64,000 nucleotides of DNA, from contig NZ_CP101527.1 of the NCBI RefSeq assembly GCF_026427595.1, positions 186,001 through 250,000 of the forward strand. The letters are read 5' to 3'. Positions 1 to 7,758 of the stretch are shown piece by piece. The stretch's first letter is position 1. The number at the start of each line of letters is the position of its first letter. A program made the translations under genes and the position numbers. The DNA comes from Alkalimarinus sediminis (lineage in GTDB: Bacteria > Pseudomonadota > Gammaproteobacteria > Pseudomonadales > Oleiphilaceae). The notes beneath the pieces were generated by a model. It ran no database searches. It saw only the letters and a list, made by a program, of their open reading frames with translations, and was not told the origin of the DNA.

Positions 1-30
1 TATTACACTCGCTTGCTGTAGGCGTTTTTC

Positions 31-804
31 ATGATCGATTGGACTATAGTCGCTTTGGCAGGTTTTTTAGGCGGTATGCTTAATGCCGTTGCTGGGGGGG
101 GCAGTTTTATTACACTACCCGCACTGATATGGGTGGGTGTGCCCCCGATTGCCGCTAACACCACAGGGACGGCAGCTTTGTTACCCGGTTATCTTGCTAG
201 TGCATGGCGGTTCAGGCGTGATATCGAGTATCCAATGGGCTTGAGTTTATGGCCTGTTATTGTCATTGCGATATTGGGCGGCTGTATTGGGGCGATAACG
301 CTTTTATTAACGAGCGATCAGTTATTCTCGGTTCTGATTCCCTGGCTTATTTTGTTATCCACAACAGCGTTTATTGTCGGCCCTAAACTGATAAATATGA
401 GGGGGTTCACGCCTGATCGGGCTACCCAATCTGACTCTACACAACAATCATTTGTTAACGCGGTTGCGTTGTTAATCATCTGTATTTATGGCGGTTACTT
501 TAATGGCGGTATGGGGATCATATTGCTCGCGGCATTCGGTTTGATGGGGCAGAGTAATTTGCTCGGCATGAATGGCTTGAAGAATATTGTGTCAGCGCTT
601 CTCACGGTTATTGCCGTGATGGTTTATGCGGTAGGCGGCACGATTGATCTAGCGTATTTGTTAATACTGGGCGTCGGTTCTGTTATTGGCGGGTATGTAG
701 GGGCGGGGGTGGCCTATCGGGTTTCACAACAGAAGCTACGGCTCTTTATAATCACGATTGGTTGTTTGATGGCGGCAGGCTTTTTCTTGAAAGGTTCTTG
801 GTAG
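31..804 (+). CDS. TSUP-family permease (TauE/SafE type)
   Basis: A 257-residue, very hydrophobic protein with about eight membrane segments. It opens with the Gly-rich first half of a TauE/SafE (PF01925) repeat: a GGMLNAVAGGGSF stretch at residues 14-26, then a PxxAANTTGT segment. A second Gly-rich repeat, GGYFNGGMG, sits near residue 152. The internal duplication and the length match the family. TSUP proteins are inner-membrane carriers for sulfite, sulfoacetate or other small organosulfur or organic anions; the substrate cannot be read from sequence. The ATG start is the only sensible one in the frame. It is transcribed towards a convergent minus-strand gene only 8 bp away, so it appears monocistronic. 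Confidence 0.85.
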   Translation: MIDWTIVALAGFLGGMLNAVAGGGSFITLPALIWVGVPPIAANTTGTAALLPGYLASAWRFRRDIEYPMGLSLWPVIVIAILGGCIGAITLLLTSDQLFSVLIPWLILLSTTAFIVGPKLINMRGFTPDRATQSDSTQQSFVNAVALLIICIYGGYFNGGMGIILLAAFGLMGQSNLLGMNGLKNIVSALLTVIAVMVYAVGGTIDLAYLLILGVGSVIGGYVGAGVAYRVSQQKLRLFIITIGCLMAAGFFLKGSW

Positions 805-812
805 GTAATGAC

Positions 813-1154
813 TTAAAGGTACATTAGCTTGTATGTGCTGTGGTCAAGGCTTGACTTAGAGACGTCTACGACAACTGTTCCACCGTATTGTTGTAACCGC
901 GTATTGGTTGGGTTGCTGTATAGCTGTTTACGAAATGCCACATAATCAGATCGGTTGCGAGCGATCTGCTGCTGATGTGTTTTGTCGAATTGATGACTGG
1001 TGAACTCAAACAGTGCGGGCAGTGTGAAGACCAAATGACTGTTAGTAATACGAAGGTCGCCTTTAAAACCCTCTACTGCCTTTAGGAGTGGCGGAGATTG
1101 TTGCAGAAAGGCGATAAAAATCTCATCTATTAAAAAATCATATAGTCTAGACAT
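813..1154 (-). CDS. hypothetical protein, 113 aa
   Basis: I do not recognise this 113-residue protein. It has no signal peptide, membrane segment or Cys pair. The first 30 residues look helical and amphipathic. The middle is rich in Gln, Arg and Asn, and the C-terminus has a short beta-like VVVDV stretch. It is the first of several minus-strand genes from 4787 down, 20 bp downstream of the DUF3301 gene, so it may be the last gene of that small run. Start taken at the ATG just after the DUF3301 stop. It could be a lineage-specific cytoplasmic protein. Confidence 0.55.
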   Translation of the reverse strand: MSRLYDFLIDEIFIAFLQQSPPLLKAVEGFKGDLRITNSHLVFTLPALFEFTSHQFDKTHQQQIARNRSDYVAFRKQLYSNPTNTRLQQYGGTVVVDVSKSSLDHSTYKLMYL

Positions 1155-1174
1155 GAAGGCAATCTGATTAGTCG

Positions 1175-1492
1175 TTAATGCAGGCGATGAGTTTCAAGTT
1201 GCACTGATTCTGTTTTATTGCCCAGCAAAATCACCTTGCCTTTATAGCGATCATCGCCTGTGCTGGAAAATTCAAACATGTATGAGCGCCATAGCTTCAT
1301 GCTGCCACGGCTATCACGTTTGAACCAAAAACCTCTGAGCACAACACTTTCATCGAGGAGTTCAACGTCTACTTCTTCGCAATATTGCTTAGCGGCTTTT
1401 AAGGCGACATCTTTTATTTCTCGGGCGCTTAGCCAATACCACCCCCCGAAAACCAAAAGTGATAGCCAGAATAGATCGCTGAGTTCAACCAT
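1175..1492 (-). CDS. DUF3301 family membrane-anchored protein
   Basis: A 105-residue protein with one N-terminal membrane segment (about residues 6-24, LFWLSLLVFGGWYWL) and a soluble domain. That domain carries a Cys in an AAKQYC motif, then DVELLDESVVLRG and a C-terminal RRYMFEFSSTGD-like stretch (here WRSYMFEFSSTGDDRYKG). This order is characteristic of DUF3301 (PF11743), a gammaproteobacterial family of unknown function. It follows yaeQ by 37 bp on the same strand, so cotranscription with yaeQ is likely. The family assignment is from motif recall; no function is known. Confidence 0.8.
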   Translation of the reverse strand: MVELSDLFWLSLLVFGGWYWLSAREIKDVALKAAKQYCEEVDVELLDESVVLRGFWFKRDSRGSMKLWRSYMFEFSSTGDDRYKGKVILLGNKTESVQLETHRLH

Positions 1493-1529
1493 TGTGCTGG
1501 ACCTTTATTAAAACGTACTTAAATTTTCA

Positions 1530-2072
1530 TTAAATTGCTTTCCACACTTCAGGCACTAAATGAAGATTTTGTGTGCCGTCTGCGATCCAGAGTTCACCGT
1601 CTTGAATGGTCACCTGAAGTTCCATATTTCGCTCTGCAAGTGACGCGAGAGGTTCAACAAAGGTTTCTGGGATAAGCACTACCGAGAGATTTTTAAATCG
1701 CTGTAATTCGGCTTGAGACTGCAACCACCATTGTTCGGCAGATCGATTGCTATAACAGTAAACGGTGACCTTTTGGGCTCGCCCACAGGCTTTTCGAATG
1801 CGTTTTTCGTCTGGGTTGCCTAGTTCAATCCAGTGTTCAATGGTACCGGAAAGGTCGATATCCCAAAGGTCAGGCTCTTCATCAGTACTCAGGCCTTTGG
1901 TAAAACTTAGTTGATCGCTCGCATTGAGAGCAAAAGCGACTAACCTGACCATCATTCGCTCATCATTCTCTGATGGATGACGAGCTATCGTCAGTTCATG
2001 GGCCTGATAGTAATGGCGGTCCATGTCAGATATTTGTACGCTGGCTTTAAAAATCGTGGCTTTAAGTGCCAT
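1530..2072 (-). CDS. yaeQ: YaeQ family protein
   Basis: 180 residues, the normal YaeQ length. It starts MALKATIFKASVQISDMDRHYY and contains HxLTIARHPSENDERMMVRL near residues 26-46, the hallmark of YaeQ (PF07152). A DLWDIDLSGTIEHWIELGNPDEKRIRKACG block follows, and it ends in a HLVPEVW-type tail. YaeQ has a PD-(D/E)XK nuclease-like fold and was originally linked to suppression of rfaH loss; its biochemical role is not settled. It precedes the DUF3301 gene on the minus strand with a short gap. The upstream 170 bp up to glpE holds no gene I can support. Confidence 0.92.
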   Translation of the reverse strand: MALKATIFKASVQISDMDRHYYQAHELTIARHPSENDERMMVRLVAFALNASDQLSFTKGLSTDEEPDLWDIDLSGTIEHWIELGNPDEKRIRKACGRAQKVTVYCYSNRSAEQWWLQSQAELQRFKNLSVVLIPETFVEPLASLAERNMELQVTIQDGELWIADGTQNLHLVPEVWKAI

Positions 2073-2246
2073 GTGATAATGTTCTCTTATGGGGCTTCTT
2101 GGTAAAAGTGCTGTTGGGATTTAACCAGAGAAGCTTTATCAAGAGCAACTGATTTCCAGCTTTTGTTCTGACTCTGAGAGCTCTGCTAGGTGTAGATAGA
2201 GTTCTTGGGTGTTAAGCAATTTGGCAGAGTGAGTGTAAAGCGCCTT

Positions 2247-2543
2247 TTAGTTATCAGGCCATGCGGTATAACCGCCGTCAAGACTGTAGCTCTCTTCGAA
2301 CCCTTGCTGATTAAAGTAATCAGCTGCGCCCTGACTTGAATTACCATGATAACAACATACCACTAGCGGCAGGCTACGATCGGTGTCTGCCAAGAACTGC
2401 TCGACATTATGGTTGCCGATATGAATCGCGCCTTCGATATGACCGGCCATAAAAGACATCTGATCACGAATATCGATAAGCGTAACAGGTTGCTCTTTTA
2501 GCAGTGTCTGAAGAGTAGAGGCGGACATGTGTTTGAATGGCAT
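2247..2543 (-). CDS. glpE: thiosulfate sulfurtransferase GlpE (rhodanese)
   Basis: A 98-residue single-domain rhodanese. It has the DIRD motif (residues 24-27), an AGHIEGAIHI segment and the active-site loop CCYHGNSSQG, where Cys64 is the expected persulfide-carrying residue and the CYHGNSS loop is exactly the GlpE type. DGGYTAW closes the domain. It transfers sulfane sulfur from thiosulfate to cyanide or thioredoxin-like acceptors in the cytoplasm. I chose the ATG at 2543 because the protein then begins at the domain, as in E. coli GlpE (108 aa). The open frame continues to 2663 but would overlap the end of the LpxR-like gene. An AGGA lies upstream of this start. Confidence 0.92.
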   Translation of the reverse strand: MPFKHMSASTLQTLLKEQPVTLIDIRDQMSFMAGHIEGAIHIGNHNVEQFLADTDRSLPLVVCCYHGNSSQGAADYFNQQGFEESYSLDGGYTAWPDN

Positions 2544-2604
2544 AAAATGTTGATTCCTAATATCTCGATATACCTGACTATTATACTCAGGTATAGCTGA
2601 AGTG

Positions 2605-3597
2605 CTACCAGAGAAAAGAGAAGCTAAACGAACCAAACATTGTACTCTCACCGGACTCATCAAACTCGTGGGAGTTTTCTTTTATTGCACCTGAGAACAA
2701 CCAGTTTGAAAAGCGATAACTGCCGCCTACAACGTATTGAGCTTGTGCATTGACGAGGTGAACGCCGTGGCTGTCTTTAAAGGAGTTACCTTCTATCGTA
2801 ATATCATTGAATACATAGTTTCCATAGAGGGTAGCAAACAGGTTCCAGTCACCAGGTTGGCTACCGGCCAATGCAGGGAGTGTGCGCCCGGGGATTAACC
2901 ATGCCATCGGAAAGCTGGAAGCAAGGCCTTGCCCGATACGAACGCTAAACCCGCCGCCAATATCGCTGCTAAGGTTACCCGCACGAATATCTGCTGCAGA
3001 GAGCACATCATACTCAGTGCCGTTGTTAAATGATGATTGATGCAGTCTCCAGAGTTGTTCATAACCGGCTCTGACGACTATTTCGTTACCAATTTGATGG
3101 TCCCAACCACTAGGGTCAACGGTGCCAATGAGATCATGAATATATCGCTGAATATACTCTGCTCCTGATGCCGGGCCTACAACACCTAAGATAAACTCAT
3201 AACGTGAAGCGGTTTTTAGGTCAAACTGATAGAGGTTAAGCGCTCCAAAAAGTAGGCCTGCATAAGGGCGATCATCTTCAATTAGCTCTGTTGTATCGAT
3301 GTTACTGGGTGTGTAAATAGCGTGAGCTAGCTGGTAGCTAATAGCTTGTTGGTGGTGCTGGTTTTGTGGGAAAGGTAGCCATGTAGCTAACGACTTCTGC
3401 CAGGTATCTTTGTCGTCATGAGGAATTAAACGACCCCCATTTAATGCGAAGCCATTGGTGTAACCACCATCATCATTCGCTATTGAGTCATTCTCCCACA
3501 CAATAGACCAGTAATAGGGTGAGTCATCAGCCCAGCTAACCGAAGATGCCAGTGAGAGTGCCAGAAGAACAATAGAGGGTATTAGATGGGAGTGCAT
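2605..3597 (-). CDS. LpxR-family lipid A deacylase-like outer-membrane protein
   Basis: 330 residues with a signal peptide (about 1-23, cleavage near SVSWA-DD). The mature protein begins with SIVWENDSIANDDGGYTNG and has the EDDRPYAG motif near residue 105; both are typical of DUF2219/LpxR proteins. It ends in alternating aromatic residues, FSFSFLW, the C-terminal signature of an outer-membrane beta barrel. LpxR removes the 3'-acyloxyacyl chain of lipid A at the outer face of the outer membrane. Asn/Asp of the WEND motif correspond to catalytic or calcium-site residues known in the family. Activity here is inferred. Transcribed from the minus strand, 41 bp after the GNAT-like gene. Confidence 0.85.
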   Translation of the reverse strand: MHSHLIPSIVLLALSLASSVSWADDSPYYWSIVWENDSIANDDGGYTNGFALNGGRLIPHDDKDTWQKSLATWLPFPQNQHHQQAISYQLAHAIYTPSNIDTTELIEDDRPYAGLLFGALNLYQFDLKTASRYEFILGVVGPASGAEYIQRYIHDLIGTVDPSGWDHQIGNEIVVRAGYEQLWRLHQSSFNNGTEYDVLSAADIRAGNLSSDIGGGFSVRIGQGLASSFPMAWLIPGRTLPALAGSQPGDWNLFATLYGNYVFNDITIEGNSFKDSHGVHLVNAQAQYVVGGSYRFSNWLFSGAIKENSHEFDESGESTMFGSFSFSFLW

Positions 3598-3638
3598 AAC
3601 TTGAAGTCTAGCAGCTAAGCGCGGCCAAAACAGTTTAA

Positions 3639-4787
3639 TTAACCCTCTTTTTTAAAAGGAAGATAAGAGTAGGCGTCTTTTATATAATGGCTGACCTGTT
3701 GTTGCTCTCGTGAGATGAAGTCTTTGATTGGATTGCGAAAGTCTTTATTTTTAATCCAGTGCAACGAATAGGTGGGGATAGGTTCAAAGCCCCGTTGAAT
3801 CTTATGCTCGCCCTGAGCGCCTGCATCGAAGCGTTTAAGTTTGTGGTTGATACAGTAGTCTATGCCTTGGTAATAACAGGTCTCGAAGTGGAGCTGTTTA
3901 TACTCTTCTAGGCATCCCCAATATCGGCCATACAGTGTTTCATCGTCTTTGAGAAAAAGCGCACCCGCTACGAACTCGCCCCCTTTTTCTGCCATTATTA
4001 ATAGCAAGTTGTCGGGCATTGATGCGCAGATTTTCTGGAAAAATGATTGGTTGAGATAGCCTTGTTGCCCTCGTTTTAGATAGGTTGCGTGATAAAACAG
4101 GTAGAACTTATCAAGGGCTTGTTGAGTGATCTCCCGACCTTCAAAGTGAACAAACTGAATATCTTGTTGGCTAACCTGTCGCCGTTCTTTTTTAATATTC
4201 TTTCGTTTTCTCGATGTCATCTGCTCGAGAAATTGCTCAAACGACTCAAAGCGAGCGTTTGACCACTGAAACTGACAGCCTTGTCGCACCATTAACGCAG
4301 GGTCTCGAAACGCCTCTAAGCTCTCTGAGTTTGGGAAAAGTAGGTGCCAAGAGGACAATGAATATTGCTCTGCATGGGTATTAACGGCTTGAATGAGGGC
4401 CTTTGCGATAGCTTCTTGTTGTACTTGGGGGTTAACTAGCAAACGGGGCCCTACAGATGGCGTAAACGGAATAGCCGTCAATAATTTGGGGTAATAATTG
4501 AGACCATAATGGCTATAGGCATCGGCCCAAGACCAGTCAAACACATACTCGCCATATGAGTGTTGTTTGATATAGGAGGGCATGGCTGCGATAAGCTGCT
4601 GTTGTTTGTTACGCACGGTTAGATGGCTAGGCTGCCATCCTGTTGCGCTAGAAACACTGCCTGAAGCCTCTAGCGCGGCCAGAAATTGGTATTTTAGAAA
4701 TGGATTGCCGCTAAGATTCAATGCATTCCATTCATCAGACTTTATATCTAATAGACGGGATTCAAACTGAATGCTTAGCTCGGCCAT
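3639..4787 (-). CDS. FemAB/GNAT-like protein (PF04339, DUF482)
   Basis: 382 residues. Visible family features are NPFLKYQFLAALE near the N-terminus, SYGEYVFDWSWADAYSHYG around residue 80, an EQMTSRKRKNIKKERR basic stretch near 190, and GRYWGC followed by FETCYYQGIDYCI near 290. These fit PF04339, FemAB-like acyltransferases often annotated as GNAT or 'peptidogalycan biosynthesis protein'. The fold is a double GNAT domain; the acceptor is unknown. There is no signal peptide, so it acts in the cytoplasm. It lies between the sensor kinase gene (41 bp upstream) and the LpxR-like gene on the same strand. Confidence 0.85.
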   Translation of the reverse strand: MAELSIQFESRLLDIKSDEWNALNLSGNPFLKYQFLAALEASGSVSSATGWQPSHLTVRNKQQQLIAAMPSYIKQHSYGEYVFDWSWADAYSHYGLNYYPKLLTAIPFTPSVGPRLLVNPQVQQEAIAKALIQAVNTHAEQYSLSSWHLLFPNSESLEAFRDPALMVRQGCQFQWSNARFESFEQFLEQMTSRKRKNIKKERRQVSQQDIQFVHFEGREITQQALDKFYLFYHATYLKRGQQGYLNQSFFQKICASMPDNLLLIMAEKGGEFVAGALFLKDDETLYGRYWGCLEEYKQLHFETCYYQGIDYCINHKLKRFDAGAQGEHKIQRGFEPIPTYSLHWIKNKDFRNPIKDFISREQQQVSHYIKDAYSYLPFKKEG

Positions 4788-4827
4788 TGTGTGCTCGTTA
4801 TGGTTCGTTGGAGCCTATCAAAAGTAA

Positions 4828-7032
4828 CTACTTGGTAAAGTATTCACTGATTTTATTGAGCAGAGCTTCTTTGGTGATGGGTTTGCACAAGTAGCTTTCC
4901 ATGCCTGCTTCTTTAGCACTAGCGATGTTTTCTTCTAGCACATGTGCTGATACCCCAACGATAGGAGGCGCTTTATCTTTCATGGTTTGTCTAATGCGGC
5001 GGGTGGCTTCAAGTCCATCCATCACAGGCATCTGTACATCCATCAGAATGAGGTCAAACTGATGATGCTGACAGGCGATAATCGCATCTGCGCCATTCTG
5101 AACCATATAGATATTAAGCCCAGTGCTTTTTATTTGGTCGCCCATGGCTTTTAAATTAGCGGCATTATCATCAACAATGAGTATCTGACCAGAGAGCTGT
5201 AAAGTAGGCGCTACCGTAACCGTGCTAACGGTCTCATATAGGCCTGACAAACGTGTTCTGGTCAGAGGCTTATTGAGTATGCGCACATTTTCTGCAAGCT
5301 CATCAGGTAGTTGTTGGCCAGGCCATGCAAGCCACACCAATTGCTGCGACTGGGTATTGATGAAATCATGGATTGTGCTTAGGTCTGAACTATCTACGCC
5401 TGCATCAACAATGATTAAACTAGCATTTTGAACGGCAGCTTTTGCTTCAGTCAGTGTGGTCACATGTTGGCATTTCAATGCACGAGGTCTAAGTTCTTGC
5501 TCTAACCAAGACCAAACAGGGTATGACTCTGTGTAAACTAATACATGAGACTCTACTGGTAGAGTTGAGAGCTCGATATCCTTACTAGAGCAGGCGGGTG
5601 CTGACACTCTAAACACAAAGGTCGAACCGCTGTTGTCTGAATGTTTGAGTTGAAGCTCTCCTTCCATTGCACGACATATCTGCTGAGAGATTGGTAAACC
5701 TAGGCCTGTGCCTCCATAGCGTCTGGTTGATGAGTTATCGACCTGCTGAAAAGTCTCAAAGACACGCTTTTGAGCTTCTTCCGGTATACCGATACCGCTG
5801 TCGATTACCGTACCGTGTAATATCCCCTCACGCCATCGGAGAGCTACTTGAACCCCTCCTTTTTGAGTGAACTTAACCGCATTGGCGATTAAATTGGTAA
5901 CTACTTGTCTCAGTCTAACGGGGTCAACTCTAATCTCTGCAGGCATTTCAGGGTCTAACTGAAGTGTAAGGTCCAACCGCTTCTCAGCTATTTGGGATGA
6001 AAACATCTCAATAATATCGTTGAAGAAGCGCACAGAGTCGATAGGTTCGGGCTTAGTAACTAAACCTCCATCTTCAATGGCCGCCAGATCGAGTATTTGG
6101 TTGATAGTGTCGAGTAAAACGTTCGCACTTTTACTGCAAAGTTTGGTGTACTCTCGTTGGTCGGGTGAGAGGGGGGTATCCATCAGTAGTTGATTCATCC
6201 CCAGCACGCCGTTGATCGGGGTGCGTAACTCATGACTCATGTTAGCTAGAAACTGGCTCTTAATTTTATTCGCAGTATTGGCTTTTTGAGTGGCTTCTTT
6301 TAGCTCTGCTTCAAGCTTCATGGCCTGATTGATATCACTCTGTAGCTGGTTATTTAGCCCTACCAACTTCTTGTTCATCTCGGTATAGGTTTTTCGATAG
6401 GCAAGCAGCAAGGGGATAGCGAGAATAAATAGCAGGAGACAGATGCCTACAATCGATATCACTTTTTTCATTAACGACTGCTCGATAACGGTAATATCCA
6501 TATCTGCAGCCGCTACGTAGGGGAGTCCTCCTGGCGATTTAAGTGGGATGAGTATAGTACGGAACAGACCCCAGCGATCACCAGCGGTCACATAGACCGG
6601 TTCGGTTGCTGTCATGGCGTCAAAATACTCAATTGACCCTTCTGGGTAGGAGGTCCAATAGTGAACAACTTGATCTTTTTCGATATCTTCTTGAGTGTAG
6701 TTACAGGTGGTGAAGTAAATCATCCCCTCATGCATCACGTAACTGTAGATATAGGTTAAGTTACCACTGCGTGTATGTTGTGTTAATAGCTCTAAATTGT
6801 ATTCGTCCTGCTCTTTAGATATGGCATCTGGTGTGCGAGCAATATCATGAAAATCTGCTGGTAGAATAGAGGGGAGGTTGCTGGCAGCAGCGAACAGTCG
6901 AGCATCGATCTCTTCCATATATCGCTGTCGCTCTAACCAATAGCTGGCCGTGGCAATCGCTACCACACCCAACACATAAATAAGCACTGCGACCCCAAAA
7001 CGCCTGGCTCGAACTTTCAAGCTTTTTGCCAC
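4828..7032 (-). CDS. hybrid sensor histidine kinase with pseudo-receiver and receiver
   Basis: 734 residues. Membrane helix at 13-31, a periplasmic sensor of about 155 residues, a second helix at about 190-211, then a coiled linker (215-255) with no clear HAMP. The HisKA box SHELRTPINGVLG has phospho-acceptor His267. The HATPase has N384 (IANAVKF), DSGIGIP and GGTGLGLPIS. Residues 495-600 look like a degenerate receiver: it ends LNKPL but lacks the acidic pocket and the usual phospho-Asp. A full receiver follows with ILIVDDN, LMDVQMPVMDG (Asp665) and a KPI motif. The layout is that of BarA-like phosphorelay kinases, but there is no HPt domain, so a separate phosphotransfer protein must exist elsewhere. 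Signal unknown. Confidence 0.9.
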   Translation of the reverse strand: MAKSLKVRARRFGVAVLIYVLGVVAIATASYWLERQRYMEEIDARLFAAASNLPSILPADFHDIARTPDAISKEQDEYNLELLTQHTRSGNLTYIYSYVMHEGMIYFTTCNYTQEDIEKDQVVHYWTSYPEGSIEYFDAMTATEPVYVTAGDRWGLFRTILIPLKSPGGLPYVAAADMDITVIEQSLMKKVISIVGICLLLFILAIPLLLAYRKTYTEMNKKLVGLNNQLQSDINQAMKLEAELKEATQKANTANKIKSQFLANMSHELRTPINGVLGMNQLLMDTPLSPDQREYTKLCSKSANVLLDTINQILDLAAIEDGGLVTKPEPIDSVRFFNDIIEMFSSQIAEKRLDLTLQLDPEMPAEIRVDPVRLRQVVTNLIANAVKFTQKGGVQVALRWREGILHGTVIDSGIGIPEEAQKRVFETFQQVDNSSTRRYGGTGLGLPISQQICRAMEGELQLKHSDNSGSTFVFRVSAPACSSKDIELSTLPVESHVLVYTESYPVWSWLEQELRPRALKCQHVTTLTEAKAAVQNASLIIVDAGVDSSDLSTIHDFINTQSQQLVWLAWPGQQLPDELAENVRILNKPLTRTRLSGLYETVSTVTVAPTLQLSGQILIVDDNAANLKAMGDQIKSTGLNIYMVQNGADAIIACQHHQFDLILMDVQMPVMDGLEATRRIRQTMKDKAPPIVGVSAHVLEENIASAKEAGMESYLCKPITKEALLNKISEYFTK

Positions 7033-7150
7033 CTTAAATCTGTCATCCCCAGACGCCTATTATTGCCTAAATCCTGACCACTCAATCAGGAAGAAGCCCC
7101 TAAAAAATTCAAAGAATACTGTAAGGTTAAATAAACGGCATCAAATCATA

Positions 7151-7176
7151 GAAAAACCCGCAATATTGGCGGGCTT
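7151..7176 (-). terminator. Rho-independent terminator after the 127-aa gene
   Basis: On the minus strand, GCCCGC and GCGGGT arms flank a CAATATT loop and are followed by a T run (plus-strand A run at 7152-7156). It lies about 55 bp downstream of the stop of the 127-aa gene and before the sensor kinase gene, so it separates the two transcripts. Confidence 0.75.
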
Positions 7177-7229
7177 AATAAATATACTACCTTAAGAATA
7201 AGACACTTATTGTGATAGATCAAAGTGAA

Positions 7230-7613
7230 TTAGGGTAATTGAATGCCACCACCACCCATGCCACCCATTCCGCCACCTTGACCAGGTACTACAATTGACG
7301 AGGCCTGTTGGCGTTGCATTTCACGAAGCTCTTCTAAGGTGCGCTCTAAGCAGGCTTGAGCCTCTGTACCAAATTTTTCAAGTGCCTCTGCCAGCGAGGT
7401 TGCGGCTATTTCAAAGTTGAGCGGGAGTGCCCCGGCAGGTGTCATCATTTGAGCCTGACCTACAAATAGAACTTCGCGACTTGAGTCAACTTCGCCTGCA
7501 ACGGTTACGGGCGTCATTTTTCTTAGTGTGCCGACTTTATGATCGGTAAACATCTCTTCACGATATAGGTTTTCGGTATCTAGCTTGATTTCTGGTAGTT
7601 GATCATTACTCAT
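7230..7613 (-). CDS. conserved hypothetical protein with Gly-rich tail
   Basis: 127 residues, no signal peptide. The N-terminal 110 residues are an acidic, well-formed soluble domain: LYREEMFTDHKVGTLRKMTPV, then beta-like EVLFVGQAQMMTPAGALPLNFEI and a long helix ALEKFGTEAQACLERTLEELREMQRQQ. The last 20 residues are almost only Gly and Met and end in GIQLP. I recall similar proteins as uncharacterised in other gammaproteobacteria but know no function. It is monocistronic, bounded by a terminator downstream and an AT-rich gap to rapA upstream (7614-7758). The Gly/Met tail could be a flexible interaction segment. Confidence 0.7.
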   Translation of the reverse strand: MSNDQLPEIKLDTENLYREEMFTDHKVGTLRKMTPVTVAGEVDSSREVLFVGQAQMMTPAGALPLNFEIAATSLAEALEKFGTEAQACLERTLEELREMQRQQASSIVVPGQGGGMGGMGGGGIQLP

Positions 7614-7758
7614 AGTGGACGCTTTCTCTTAACTGGTGTTGTTAGGTATTGTCGTTAGTTTAGCAAATGGGGGGTGATCACCCTCATTATTTCAATGTGC
7701 TTTAAAAGTATACGGATTAAAACAGTATATAAAGCCTGTTTAATAAGTACAGGTTACG

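Noticed and set aside
1260-1511. Plus-strand frame of 83 codons opposite the DUF3301 gene
   Set aside because: It is the shadow of a well-supported minus-strand gene and has low-complexity Ser/Arg composition.
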